The notes beneath the pieces were generated by a model. The model worked only from the letters and a program-made list of their open reading frames with translations, had not been told where the DNA came from and did not search any database. A DNA stretch of 64,000 bases, from NCBI RefSeq assembly GCF_963966145.1, contig NC_091051.1, positions 7,626,001 to 7,690,000 on the forward strand. Reading direction: 5' to 3'. Of the stretch, positions 31,841-44,108 are shown one piece after another. Each line of letters opens with the position of its first letter. Position 1 is the first letter of the stretch. A program made the translations under genes and the position numbers. The stretch comes from Tenebrio molitor (taxonomy: Eukaryota > Arthropoda > Insecta > Coleoptera > Tenebrionidae).

Positions 31841-33581
31841 ATGGATACATTTTCTGGAGCATCATTTTCCATTAAACCGTACACGATGTTGCCTGCTCTG
31901 GTGCTTGTTCTGTTAGTAATAAATGGCGTCCAAAGTGCCAAGATTTTAGGAGTGTTTCCCATGTCTGCTCGCAGTCACTACATTCTTGGCAGTTCGCTTA
32001 TGAGAGTATTGGCAGAACGAGGGCACGATGTGACAGTGGTCAGTCCTTTCGGTGAAGAAAACCCACCCAAAAAGGGATCCTATCGAGACGTAATTTTAAC
32101 AGGGTTTGTGGAAGAACATGACAGTAAGTTTTAATATAAATTTGCACTGTTTCGATAAGAAAATAATTGTAGGAAAAGTAAAGGAACTAAACATATTTAA
32201 AAAAGAAAAAATGAATTTTCTGCTTCTCGCGCCTCTAATGGCCAAGATCATGACAGACATGACGGAGCAAACTCTCAATCACACTAATGTGCAGAAATTG
32301 ATAAATTCCAACGAACAGTTTGATGTGGTAATAGTGGAAGAATTTATGAATCACGCGCACAAAGCTTTCGCGAGTCATTTCAAAGGAAATCTGGTTGTAC
32401 TGAGTACTCTGGGGGCAAACAGTTGGATTAACGATTTAGTTGGCAATCCAACACCACTGTCTTATATTCCAGACGTGGTTCTCGGGTATTCGAGCAACAT
32501 GACTTTTATGCAAAGACTCTGGAACGCATTAACATATTTTTATCGACAAATGATCAATCAGATTTACGTTCTACCAAGACATAATCAATTAATCAAAGAC
32601 TATTTTCCCAACGGATCCGACATACAAGATATCTTGTACAACGCTTCAATCATGCTCATCAATTCGCACCAAAGTACCAACCAACCCGTTCCTTACGTAC
32701 CCAGTATGGTAGACATTGGAGGGTTTCATATCAAACCACCCAAAAAACTGCCACAAGATCTGCAAGAATTTTTAGACAATGCCAAAGAAGGTGTCGTTTA
32801 TTTCAGTTTAGGATCAAACATGAAGTCTTCTCTACTTCCACCGGAGAAGCGACAGGCTTTTCTCGATTCGTTTGCAAAATTAAAGCAGCAGGTCTTGTGG
32901 AAGTGGGAAGAAGACACTCTTCCGGGAAAACCGACTAACGTTCGTTTGGGGAAATGGCTACCGCAACAAGATATTTTAGGTAAATACAAATTACAACGAA
33001 ATTTTGATGTCGAGTTTGGAATATGTTAAAGCTCACCCCAACGTGAAATTGTTTGTTACCCACGCTGGTCTGTTAAGTACCATCGAGACGATCTATCACG
33101 GAGTTCCCATTTTGGCAACACCGTTAGGTGGAGATCAGAATATGAACGCTCAACAAATGGCAAATGAAGGTTTTGGGCTCGTGGTGAATTTCCCAGACAT
33201 ATCGGAACAAACATTAACTGAAAAGCTGACCGAACTTTTGAACAATCCAAAGTAATCGTCTGGATTTTTTTCTAACATTTTGTAAATACGTGTTTTAGGT
33301 ATCTTTCAAATGCTAAGAAAAGATCAGAGTTTTTCCATGATCGCCTCGTTGCTCCCTTGGATACAGCAGTTTACTGGGTAGAGTATGTTATACGACATGG
33401 AGGAGCACCACATTTGAGAGTTGCAGGCTTAGATTTGCCTTGGTACAAATATTTACTTTTAGATGTTATTGCTTTTTCAGCATTAGTCGGTATAATCTGT
33501 TTGTACCTTCTCGTTAAGGTTGTTAAAATTTCAACAAGATGTTGCTGCAAGCAGAAAAAACATAAACTAAAAAAACAGTAG
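31841..33581 (+). CDS. UDP-glycosyltransferase (UGT), 4 coding exons, 530 aa
   Basis: UGTs transfer a sugar (usually glucose in insects) from UDP-sugar to small lipophilic compounds in the ER, serving detoxification, pigmentation and hormone inactivation. Exons: 31841-32123, 32173-32979, 33032-33251, 33299-33581; introns are 47-52 bp, and the 1593-nt sum is in phase. Residues 16-33 are a signal peptide (MLPALVLVLLVINGVQSA), so the ATG at about 31886 may be the real start. The donor-binding signature is clear: GKWLPQQDIL, then HPNVKLFVTHAGLLSTIETI and the GVPILATPLGGDQNMNAQQM block. Near the C-terminus a membrane helix (LLLDVIAFSALVGIICLYLL) is followed by a basic tail ending KKHKLKKQ, giving the usual type I ER topology. 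The acceptor-binding half has ARSHYILGSSLMRVLAERGH. AATAAA at about 33854 likely ends the mRNA. Subfamily not assigned. Confidence 0.92.
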
Positions 33582-33927
33582 AAATAATGTTCTGTCATTT
33601 TAGTATGTAATATACTTTTTAAGCTTTGTTTTACTTTTTAGGGTCTTCTAAGAATATATACTGAATTTCTTTAATTTGTTTTTTGTAACACCCTATCTTT
33701 TCTCATTATTTAGCAAAAAAATTTTTTTTTTTACATAATACATACTGTTACCTTTTCTTTCATGATGTAATAATTATTCTACATTGGTTTTATAGACCAT
33801 TATTTTATATAGTGACTGGTGAGTAAATCATTCATTTACTTTCTAGTCCTTTAAATAAATCAATGACAAGGATTTTTTGAAATAAATTGCTTTAGAAATG
33901 TAAATATATTAAAAAAAAGGATTATAT

Positions 33928-35041
33928 TTATTTAGAGGTAACTTTCCAAAAGGATAATGTCATGTAATCTCCAACACAAACAATAGGACACCGACAGTGC
34001 CAGCTAACATTACTAGGTAATGTAACAGGAACTGTTAACTTTAACTGGTTGTTATGAACATGGACAACCTTTAATGTACTCTCTAAATTATTAACAGCTG
34101 CTATCAGTTCTCCAAATGGACTAAACCTGATATACCCACCTGCTTCAGTAAAAAGTAAATTATTATTAATTGGAACACTAAAAAAAGTAGGTATTAGATA
34201 TATCACTCTACTTTAATAAAAACAACTGTTTTTACCAAGGCTTTGAGAAATCCCATATAAGTAACTCTCCCAACTGCAATGAGGCCACCAGCTGAGAATC
34301 TGAAGGGGCCCAATGAGTACTTGATAGTGGTTTGCCAATATCAAGAGATAAAATAGGGGACTGAGTCTCCACATTATAAAACCGAATTAAACCAATCTTT
34401 TCTGCTACTAGCAATTTTGAATTGTCTTCTCTATGCCAGCATGCAGACATCCCAGGTGAAGTCAATTGTAAAGTAGCCACACATTTATAATCATCAGTTT
34501 CCCATAATTTGGCAGTATTGTCATCACTAACAGACACCAAGAAACTATTGTCAGGGTCAAATTTTGTGTCATTGATATAACTTGTATGTCCACTTAAAAC
34601 CTAAGATCTTGTGTTATTATTTCTAATCAAATTTACATCTTTCAACACTCACTTTGCACACATCATCACCTCTCAAGTCACTTTTGAATACCCTCAAATT
34701 GTGGTCGCCACCAGCAGCAGCAAATGTGATATTATTAGGTAAAATACTTATAGAAGTTTCCGGTGAGATTGTTAGCGAACAACATCGAGATTCATGCGTA
34801 AATTCCGCCTCAATATCAAATTGTACCACTTGCTCCTAAAACAAAGCGTTAATTGTGATTTGGGACGCGACGAAAGACATACGTCTATTTGCAAGCGACC
34901 CAGTAAGATTTTACTCTCGAAGCCTATGAAAATCAAATCTTGAGAAAGCACGAACGGCGACATTTCGATACATAATATCTGTCCATATTCAGACAAATCC
35001 TTTCGAAATACTCTTACGTTATTTGATTGTATAATTTCCAT
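33928..35041 (-). CDS. Nup37: Nucleoporin Nup37, 4 coding exons, 318 aa
   Basis: Nup37 is a WD40 beta-propeller subunit of the Nup107-160 (Y) complex of the nuclear pore. Exons on minus: 35041-34883, 34835-34653, 34600-34236, 34177-33928; the sum is 957 nt and all junctions are GT-AG in phase. The best-conserved stretch is in exon 3: SGHTSYINDTKFDPDNSFLV, SVSDDNTAKLW, SPGMSACWH, then KLLVAEKIGLIRFYN and ILSLD, which follows the vertebrate Nup37 order closely. Length is near the family norm (about 326). Exon 4 ends with SWHCRCPIVCVGDYMTLSFW, matching the last blade. The upstream neighbour on the same strand is zfc3h1, about 0.9 kb away. The call rests on sequence memory of the family but is strong. 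Confidence 0.88.
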
Positions 35042-35277
35042 TATTAAATCTGATCGTTAAAGCCGGTTTTTCACTCGTACCATCCTTAACCTCACAATTT
35101 TAAATCCAGTCATGTGATTGACAGTGTCCTTTTTTCCCCGCCAATTAAGTAAGGGTCCTGTTTGGAATTTTGTTGTTCAGGAGTCAGATTAACTTCTTAA
35201 TTTTAATTTAACTTAATTAAAATTGTCAAATAGTACCCTCACAAGTTCATAAAATGAGGTAGAAAATTTGGTTGAGG

Positions 35278-35570
35278 CAGTGGCGGCTCGTGGAAAAAAT
35301 GTAAACATTTTATTTTTACGTTCCTCGATGTCCCATGAGTTTGACTGTCTTTTTTTCGCATTGTACAATATACATAACAACTGTTCAACATTCACCTTTG
35401 AACTTTTCTTTATCTAAGTAGATACTACAGCTACTGCAACTTTTTCCGGCGTCTTTCAGAAGCAATGTATAAATTTTCTGTATTGTTTATTGTAAATGGG
35501 GATTTAGTTAGTCCTTAACAAAGAATTGATTCATTTATTTTACTGTGGCTTAAATAAATGGTACGCTTTG
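35278..35570. mobile_element. Possible hAT-like MITE between nup37 and zfc3h1
   Basis: The left side has CAGTGGCGGCTCGTGG, typical of hAT ends. The right side has GGACCCGCCGCCAC, an imperfect inverted match. No 8-bp target duplication could be made out, so this is tentative. GAGCCGCCGCCACTG near 41443-41457 has the same look. Confidence 0.35.
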
Positions 35571-35953
35571 GTGGACCCGCCGCCACATCGTACCTAAAAA
35601 CTGTTTAATAATAATTGTTTCGCTTCTGTAAAATTGTCTAACAAGTATTTTGTGAAATGGAGAATAAAAGACGTATTAACGAGATATAACGTTTAATTGT
35701 AAAAAGGGCACAACAATAGAAATAATGGAAAATACTATATTACAGAGAATAGATAAAAAAATACTTTGGCTATAAAATGTCCATTGTCTGGAGAATTTGC
35801 AAGTATTCAACTCATGGCACGTTTTGTACTTACAATTAGACTTACACTACACTACAAACTACATTTATGTACATAAATCACAATTTGCAATATCTATAAT
35901 TTCAATAGTACGATAGAAAAGAAACCATAATGCCTACCGTTACAGGATTACGG

Positions 35954-38900
35954 TTACAGTCTTTCGTGATTTTTTAAATAGTGTTTGTAAGTACAATCGA
36001 TATCCCTGCAAGATCCGTTCACTTCGTACGGACACATTATGCCAAGCGGATCTACATGTTTGTACCTGAGACAACAACGAAATTGTAATCAAAAATTGCC
36101 AGACATTTAATTCAGAAATACATCACCTTTCGTACAGATTAAAATTTAACGGCGACACGTATTCGGGTATGGTCGATTTGATTGCTGGTTTTCTCTTAAA
36201 GATCTGGTCGATATCGTTTGGATCGACTATATCTATTTGGTACATGTCCGTCTCGTCGCTGTTGCACACGTCCATGTCTTCGCAATCGTTGTTCGTAGAA
36301 CTCGTTACGAACGACGATATCGTTGTTTCGTTCCTTTCTTCAATTTGCGCTTTTACAGGAGTGGAGGTTACAGGGACGGACTTTGTGCCTTTTTTATCGT
36401 TTGCGACGTTCGTTCCCGCTTTACGAGCGTTCGCTCTTTTCTGTGTCGCGTTATCGTTTTCTTTGTTTTTATCTTTAGATTTCGTCTCTTGACAGCTGGA
36501 AAAGAATAGTGTGCAAAAATGTCGTGGCGTGAAGGGGACGGATTAGGTCGGGGAGGCTGGATCACTACCCCTACTTACACTCCACGGCAAGTCAAGTTGA
36601 CATTCAAAAATATTTATGAAAAAACGCCAACATTTACTCTTTTTTACTAACCTCTTGTCGATTTTTTCTTTTTTATCGACTAGCTCTCTAACGAGAGTTG
36701 AAAATCTTTGGTGCGATTGGGCGAGACTATTTCTGGCCTCTTTTAGTTCTTGCTGGAGAGAGCTGATGCGATGTTCTTGTTTCTTTCGTTCGTTGCGGGC
36801 TGTGGTAATTTTCCGTATTATAGGCGTCAGCACCTGATACTTGCTCTTTATCTGCAAACTTTTAACCGGCACTGCTATTTTATGCCACGAACAACTGACA
36901 TTGTACAAAAATTATTATAAAAAGCAAAATTCAAGTATAACTATTACAACATCTATCTGCGAAAATGTTCTCATTTCATTTACTCAACACACAATAAACT
37001 GAAATAAAAAATATTAATCGTTGAACATTCTACGATCGGTCAACAACTACTTTTCCACAATAAAATATTACCCTTGCACAAACTTCAATAATCATAGAGT
37101 AAACTTTAAAACTTCTACCAAAAATCAATTCTGATATGACCTGCTTTATGTTTCTTAAGAATTCGGAACCTCTTAATAAAAAAAGTATTATGTAATTACT
37201 TTTTAAAAACAGGTCAAAACAGCTTGCAATGAGAATACATTTATCAGAATTAAAATATGTATTCTTCATTGTTATTTTCAAAAACATTTTTTTTTCTCTT
37301 GTAAAAGTTATCAAAACGCCTGTAGGCACCTTTCAAAAACGTAAAAATAAAGAGCTTTACGATTTTTATTCTGAAAATTTCAGTATTTTGTTAATCTTTT
37401 ACAGTCACCTGTTTTTATTTAGTTTTCATTTTTTCATTTCAGTTTACGTCATGTATTGCATGTATTGATTAGTTAAAAGAAATCAATTAAAATTAATTAT
37501 TAAAAAGATTATAAAATACAACGGAAAATACATCTTTCTTATGATAAAACCAAGAAAACAGTGTCGTTTGTTCAAATGTAGCCGTATTAAAAATATTAAA
37601 TATCTGTTACTTTCAAAATGTTCGTTACAACAATAAATTTGAGATATTATAGAACAATAATAAAAATACCTTCCATTCCGCTGCATCTTGATCTCCTTCA
37701 GCGTCCTCTGCAGAGTCGTCAATTCGCTTGTCATTCCTTTCTTCCTCCTCTCCAAATCACTCTCTTTACCTGATGATTCCTTGTCGGCGTAGCTACTATC
37801 CAAATTTGAAACCTCCTCGTTTGAAGACTTTACCCCATCTACTGCGTGCTCTGGACTTACAACAACTTCTACATTTGGGGCAGATGTGTTGCTAATTGGA
37901 GCAGTTGTCGCAGCCATTTCAACTGTTGTTCTCGATGGACAAATTTCAACTGTGACTTGACTTGTTTGCAAGACTTTCACAGGTGGAGTTGTTGTTTTCA
38001 TTTTTTGGAGAGCAATCTTTCTGGCTCGTTTCGTCTTTTCGGCGTTTCTTAATTTTTTGAGCAACTGTTGATACTCTATCTGTTGCGATTTAGGCAAAAG
38101 CTTAACGGCAGATTTTTCCAGAATCGTTTTATTTTTGTTGATAACTTGGAATCTTTTTTTCGTTTCTGTCTCAAATTTGGCTCTTTGTTCTTTCAAGAAT
38201 TTCTCGACGTTCACGGCAATCGCCTTCAAATCGGCGACCGTCGATGCTGGATTCGGTGCTTTCTTTTTGACTTCTTCTTCTTCAGTGTCCGAGTCGTCAT
38301 TTACGTTGATAATTAGAGGTTTCACTAGAGGCTTGGGCCGAGATTGAATCACTTGTTTATTAATAATATTGCTTTTGAAGTTATTTATTATTGGTCGTTT
38401 TGGAAGCGCTGGTGCGACTTGAACTGGAAGAACTGGAGCGACTGGCTTTGTTTCGACGAGGTTTTCCTTCGGTGGTTCAACTTTTGTTATTTTTTTCGCT
38501 AAACCTGCTAGCAGGGAAGCCCTAAGCAGGTCCTCATCTTCCTCCAAATCCATGATAGCATTATTTGTCTCCACCTTCTCACCGTTGTTTTCAACATCAT
38601 TCAGCTTCTCTTTAGGGGTATCATTTTCTTTATTCTCTTGCGTTTCTAGCGGTGCCGACTCTGCTTTTCCTTCCAATAAAGCTTTTCTTCGTTTTCTCCT
38701 TTGAAATTTATTCAAAACTGCCGTTTTTAAAGCTTCCATTCTCAAAGTTTCAAGTTCGTTATCGTCGACTTTCTCCGTATTATTTCCGTTATCAATTTGT
38801 TTGCATGGCGGTTCCGCATTCACAGTTAAAGATTCCGTAATGGTTACTAATCCTCCCATCGCTTTAAGTCTTGTTTCGAGAGTATTTTTATGACTCTCTT

Positions 38901-39240
38901 CACTGCCGTCAATATGAATGGCCTCTTTTAATTTGCCTTTGATATCATTCGGAAGAGATACATCGGTGTCCGAACTGTCGGACGACACTCGACGTTTTTT
39001 ACGAATTTTTTGGGGTTTAATTTTCGATTTACGATGAGTAAGCTTTCTTTTATGTCGCGCGAATCTGATTTTATCCGTTTCACTATCGCTACTTAAAGAA
39101 AGTGCACGTAAAGTTTCGTTAGATGAAACAAACTTACCAGAGATCGAATGGATGATGGAATTATCGGATATCTCTTCAAAATCATCATCATCAACTATCT
39201 CGCCTTCTTCTAGCTGTTCACCCAACATGTACGCATCCAT
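35954..39240 (-). CDS. Zfc3h1: Zinc finger C3H1 domain protein (ZFC3H1-like), 4 coding exons, 764 aa
   Basis: ZFC3H1 bridges poly(A) RNA, MTR4 and the nuclear exosome in the PAXT complex. Exons on minus: 39240-37670, 36894-36652, 36495-36127, 36065-35954; the sum is 2295 nt and all junctions are in phase. The N-terminus carries the family's acidic signature (EQLEEGEIVDDDDFEEISD). Residues about 30-520 are charged and disordered, with LRASLLAGLAKKI and KPLIINVNDDSDTEEEE. A coiled coil spans about 505-610 (ERKKQEHRISSLQQELKEAR). The CCCH finger is at Cys739, Cys747, Cys752 and His756 (CPYEVNGSCRDIDCTYKH). The stop follows ten residues later, so the long half-a-TPR C-terminal region of the vertebrate protein is absent. 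The ATG at 39240 has a better context (AAAATGG) than the in-frame one at 39297. Confidence 0.8.
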
Positions 39241-40635
39241 TTTAACGGTTTTACGTATGCAGAAATATTTGGTCTGCAGACTGAACGTTGGACCCAATTA
39301 TCTTACACGAATAAGAATAAAATTGGGTTCAGTCTGAAGAATTGCAAAATTATCTTTTCTGTCACTGGAGGTCACAAAGCAAAGATTAATCTAGGGGAAA
39401 ACGGTACCAACCTTATAAAAAAAATAAATTACTATATTGTGTTACTGTTTTAAATAAAAAAAATCTTTAGTAATAATAACAACCGATTTCGTAGTAAATT
39501 ACGTTATAAGTTAATTGATTTCGTAGTATTTGTATGATATTCTATTACGTGATAATAAAAAAAGAGAATAATCATTAAGCCTATGGGTACATTACGTTTT
39601 TATTACCTAAAATTCCATGAAAACATTTTCTTCCTTCTTCTAGGATTGAAACTTCTTGTAAAATATAAATACTCTTTTTTTAAGATATTTTAATTATCCC
39701 GTTATTTTTTTTTTCTACAACAAATAAGGGAATACTTAAAACTAAATAATACTTTCTTCAACAAAGCTACCCAAAATGGTTTTAATTGGCAGTTCAGGTG
39801 GAGAACGTTTAGTAAGCAATAAGCTTCTAACAGTACAATGATCTTACAATTCTACCAGACTGTAATTATCCAAACTGTAGGCCATGTATGTTATCTTATT
39901 TCTAACCAAACTGTACCATCTACTAGTTGGGATATGTCCTTTATTAAATAAGTGAGCTTAAATTGTAACATTTTGATTGATGCAATCATCCTAAATATGT
40001 GGTAGGTAATTCAATTTAATTCTCATATATTTTTAAAATGTTGGTTCAGGCTGTTGGGTCAGTAACAATCCAAATCTTTGTTTGACTGTTATCCTCTGCC
40101 TTGAATACTTATCTTCAGGAGAAAAGCGTGCTAAAATAGAAGGTTCAAATTATTAATTACAAGTGAAAAACTAATACTAATTGATTCTGTATTACCTGGG
40201 TGGGCGGAGGAAGTCGGCTTACCGTTAGGGTCTGCCTTCTGTATTAACAAAAATTTAATAGTTGGAGAAGTAGTAGATTTATTAGTGGTTACTTACATTC
40301 AGAGTGTAAACTCTATTTCCTGCATTGTCTATATAATACATTAGGTACATGATGCCGGTGTGCTGCTATAACTTAAACAAAAAAAGCACGTGCACTTTAC
40401 CACGATAAAAAGATAAAAACAGAGTTAACCATGACTACTGTCAGCAAGAAATTTCCCTAATTATGAATTCAGTGCTGCCACCTGGGTTGTTGTCGTAAAT
40501 GGTAAGTGATCGGGATCGCGGTTAATATGAAATTATTTAGAGATCCGGGTCCTTGTTTGAAATATGAAAACCTTTAGTAACGGTCGATTTTGTTGTAAAG
40601 TATTTAATCAGTTAATTAATTCTATAGGAGGTGTA

Positions 40636-40980
40636 CAGGGTTATTCTAAGTGATTGTAGTCCAAGTAGGCGTAAAAATTTAATGTAAAATTTATGGTTGC
40701 CGCTCCATATAAAAAACATCAAAATGATGTGAATAAGTGAGTATACACCGTTCACACACAGGAGTTAAATTGGGTGCAAAACAATTCAATATTTTTAGAA
40801 TTGGCTGCAAAACAACAACATTTTTGGATTCAATCGTTAATTCAAAAAAGTAAATAAAATTCTCGGTGAACTTTTCACCTAAAAAGTGACAAAAATTGAC
40901 AGTTCACATGAAAGCCGCAAAAATTTCATAACATAGGCATGGCCTGCTTCGAGTTCGACTACAATCATTTAGAATAATAT
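40636..40980. mobile_element. MITE, family copy A
   Basis: The left end is CAGGGTTATTCTAAGTGATTGTAGTCCAA (first 20 bases CAGGGTTATTCTAAGTGATT), and the right end near 40980 is an inverted match (AATGATTGTAGTCGAA.T read in reverse complement). The interior matches the element at 60815-61147 in reverse complement: CCGCTCCA.AT, GGGTGCAAAACAA, AACGATTGAATCC and ACAGTTCACATGAAAG are shared. No coding sequence is present. Confidence 0.7.
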
Positions 40981-41672
40981 CCAATATAGTGGTATAAAAA
41001 AAGAGTAAACGCTGCGTAGTTCTTTTCAGTGACGTAACTTAGGGGGCATAACTCTACGTTTCTAATATTATAAAAGAAGTAAAGAAAAACAATAAAATAC
41101 GGTTATTTTATTATATTGAAAATATAAAAAATATCTAAAAATTGCATATTCTCTATTTTCTGTTTTAAATATAGGTATTTGTAATGCTTTATACCGTAAT
41201 CGGTAGAAAAACATCAGGATTAAGTAAGATTTATTTGTAATTACTTGGAAATTTGGGCACAGAACAACACCACTAAGAAATTGTAATTAAAGGAGAGACA
41301 AAAACAGAGAACGATACACTAACGGATACTTTAGAGTTTGGTTGGTTTGGGAATACGGGTAAAGAATTCTTGGGTTAGGACTTGTGAAAATTATTTATTC
41401 ATGTTTTCACCTATTTTTTGCTTATTTGTACCCAACAAGATGGAGCCGCCGCCACTGTTTTAGAAAATATTTAATACTCATTTAACAATTCTTATTGATT
41501 TTTACTAGAAAAAATATAAAAATAATATTTAATAATCGTAGACACTACTTACCTACTTCTTTTACCACTTTTCTCAGTTTTTGCAACAACAAATTAACAA
41601 ATTGCGAATGCTCAAATATTTTCAAATAGACCTTGGTCTTGGACTCTTGTAAAAACTAAAAACCAGTTGTTT

Positions 41673-42133
41673 TAGAGATGGGCATTTCGATATTTTTGGG
41701 AATCGATACGATATCGATTTAATATCGATATTTTAGAGTCTTATCGATACGATGCATGCAACTAAACCGATACGATACGATACATCATTAAATTTAAAAA
41801 AAGTGTATTTAATGAACATTTTATCCAATGAAATAAAAATAATGTTAAACGTTCTATAAAAAACAAAACAATAGAATTCTTGACTAAAAATAATAACAAG
41901 AAGCCATAAGAATATTTCAACAAATAACTAAACTGACAATTTTTGTTAAAAGGAGATAATAATATCTGCTTTTGCAAGCAAACTCCTCAATTATTCATTT
42001 TTATGAATAGAATTTTATCAATTTTTGAACTAACATTTTACAATCGATTTTTTGCGATACGATACGGCTTTATTTTTATGAAATTCGATACGACATCGAT
42101 ATATCGTATCGAAGTGCCCACAGCCCATCTCTA
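41673..42133. mobile_element. hAT-like MITE with TATCGATA-type arms
   Basis: The ends are TAGAGATGGGC (41673) and GCCCATCTCTA (ending 42133), a terminal motif known from hAT elements. Just inside both ends are clusters of ATCGATA and GATACGATAC motifs, inverted relative to each other. The interior is AT-rich with no transposase. It ends about 120 bp upstream of the candidate wech transcription start. Confidence 0.65.
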
Positions 42134-42252
42134 GCCCGGTGCCATCTTTGTAGCATTGAGTTTCAGCTAAATATTTATGTTTTTAAGACCCTTTGTGTGG
42201 TGTTTTATGGTCTTTTAATATAGTTTTTATCAGCAGTTGGTACATTTTGCCA

Positions 42253-42299
42253 TCAGTCATCGGTTATCTGTTGTTAATTGAGAAAAGTGAAGCCGAAAG
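42253..42299 (+). promoter_or_regulatory. wech: Candidate wech initiator and untranslated first exon
   Basis: TCAGTC at 42253-42258 fits the arthropod initiator. A strong donor, CCGAAAG|GTGAGT, follows at 42299/42300. The wech start codon at 44514 lies directly after a splice acceptor (CTTGGCTTAG|ATG), so a non-coding upstream exon is required. This is the best candidate I see. The intron would be 42300-44513. Confidence 0.45.
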
Positions 42300-42889
42300 G
42301 TGAGTTTTTATCATGAATTCATGGCGGCTTGATTACGACGCGTTACCTAATTTAGAGGGATTATACAGTTGCTAGGTTGTAGATAACAGTTGCGTTATTT
42401 ATACATTTAAAAAACCGATTGTATTTCAATAAAAGTATTTCATCAGAAGCATACATTAAACAAGAGTATGATCCTAACCTTTAACTGCAGGTTTAAATTA
42501 TTTTAAAGTTTCCGATACTTGCAGCCAATCACAAACGCCGTCTTTGACGTCATACTAATTCTGATTGGACGCATTTTTAACGTTGCCTTTAATGTTTTAG
42601 AATCAACGACGAAACGCTTTGGAAACGTTTTAGAACCACTCAACATTTATTTTTCTCAAATTTGAAAACTAAATTGAAAGCTCAAAACATTTTTATTAAA
42701 TTAACAACATTTATTTTCATCTCAGAATTTACAATTATTTTCGTTGTTGGATGAAAAGATAAATAATTCCTGAATAAAAATGTGAAGTGCAAATCCAATC
42801 CCAGTAATCCTATATTTTAAAGTAAAATGACATCTTTATTTTTTGCGTGGTTACGGTAGGAATAATTATGAAATGATTTTAATTATGTA

Positions 42890-43086
42890 CTGTCGCGAGC
42901 AATAAATTTTGGTCGTCAATGTCATTTCAAAATTTGGTTAGATTGCCTGATAAAATGAGAACAAAATGACAATTAATATCATACAACATGATGATAGGTT
43001 ATGACATTTACGACTGTTTTACGATGGAGTATTTTCGATTGCGTCAAAGAATGACCTTGACGACTAAAATTTATTGTTCGCGACTG
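42890..43086. mobile_element. 197-bp MITE, C[T/A]GTCGCGA.CAATAAATTTT ends
   Basis: Inverted ends C[T/A]GTCGCGA[G/A]CAATAAATTTT..TCGTCA are flanked by TA. It sits in the presumed first intron of wech and almost touches the next MITE, with which it shares the CAATAAATTT motif. Confidence 0.8.
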
Positions 43087-43092
43087 TAGGTA

Positions 43093-43450
43093 CTATGGCG
43101 GACAATAAATTTAGGCCGGCAAATTTCTGACATTTCAAAAAAGTCAATGCAAGCGACCATTTATTGTCATTATGACTGATGTGTCAGTTTGTCAAACTGA
43201 AGGTTTTCAAGCTGTTTGGCGTTTCGTTCGCCCTTTTAGTAACTTACAGATCATGACGCACTAGCATAACTGATTTGTAGTAGCACTTCTCACTGGTGCA
43301 CGCTTCTTTTCCCAATTTTAATTTTGATTATCGCCGTCACGATGACAAGAATGACAAAAATCGAAAATGAGGTTAGTTGAACATAATGCCAGCTTCACAT
43401 TTTCATGTCAAGCCAGTGACAGGCCGGCCTAAATTTATTGTCCGCCATAG
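43093..43450. mobile_element. 358-bp MITE, CTATGGCGGACAATAAATTT ends
   Basis: A perfect inverted repeat of 28 bp (CTATGGCGGACAATAAATTT then AGGCCGGC) is flanked by TA on both sides (43091-43092 and 43451-43452). It is non-coding and in the presumed wech first intron. Confidence 0.88.
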
Positions 43451-43916
43451 TATCTAAATAGTTATTTATGTAACAAGTGAGTAAAGTAATACTTTTTTTT
43501 ACAAGAAGGAGAATTTGCAAGTTAGCCGAGTAAAAAAAAGATAGGTACCATCTTGATCATAAAAAACGACTACAGTTAACTTGGGACGCCACTGAGATTT
43601 TTGAAAATTTAGGCTGAGTGAACGTACCGAGATTTGACAAAGTTTGTCAACCTCAATATTTAAAATTTTCAAATTCGTGAAAATAAACCCGCCCGCAACA
43701 CAGTGCTAGTGCTAACACCCAGTTCGGCAGCAATGTTGCTAATGGTACCACTATCCTGTATTCGGGTTTGCAGAATGTTTTTTTTTAAATCTCTTAATTG
43801 CGGAATTTTTCAATTGTCTCAATGACATTCATTCAAATTTACACAGCCAAATTTCTAGTGTAGTCGTTTTTAATTATCACGATGGTACTTTACTAACGAG
43901 TTGTATACAATAGTTA

Positions 43917-44108
43917 TTTTGGCGTCCGTTATTAAATGCACAGATTTTTTCATTCATTTGCGTTCATAAAAAAACTTTTTAACGCGAATGTGTGAAAAAA
44001 TGAACCGCTATGGGACTTTTTTAACGCTTCTGGACTGATTCAAAAATCACGTATTTTATGAACGCAAATGAATAAAAAATCTTATGCATTTAATAACGGA
44101 CGCCAAAA
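43917..44108. mobile_element. 192-bp MITE, TTTTGGCGTCCGTTATTAAA ends
   Basis: Inverted arms of about 55 bp (TTTTGGCGTCCGTTATTAAA, then TTTTTTCATTCATTTGCGTTC) fold back around a loop near 44010. The target duplication is unclear because the ends are A/T runs. It lies in the presumed wech first intron. Confidence 0.8.

Larger units (their letters stand above)
39241..42250. other. Intergenic region with MITEs, no gene seen
   Basis: The first 100 bp should contain the zfc3h1 promoter (minus strand). From 39400 to 40600 the sequence is AT-rich and featureless. MITEs occupy 40636-40980 and 41673-42133. Between them, CAGTGACGTAACTTAGGGGG at 41027 and ...GAGCCGCCGCCACTG ending 41457 might be the ends of a hAT-like element, but I could not find a target duplication. 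Confidence 0.4.

Noticed and set aside
37483..37669. Read-through extension of zfc3h1 exon 1
   Set aside because: The frame continues past a GT donor at 37669 into AT-rich low-complexity codons. Splicing to 36894 gives a continuous coiled coil instead.
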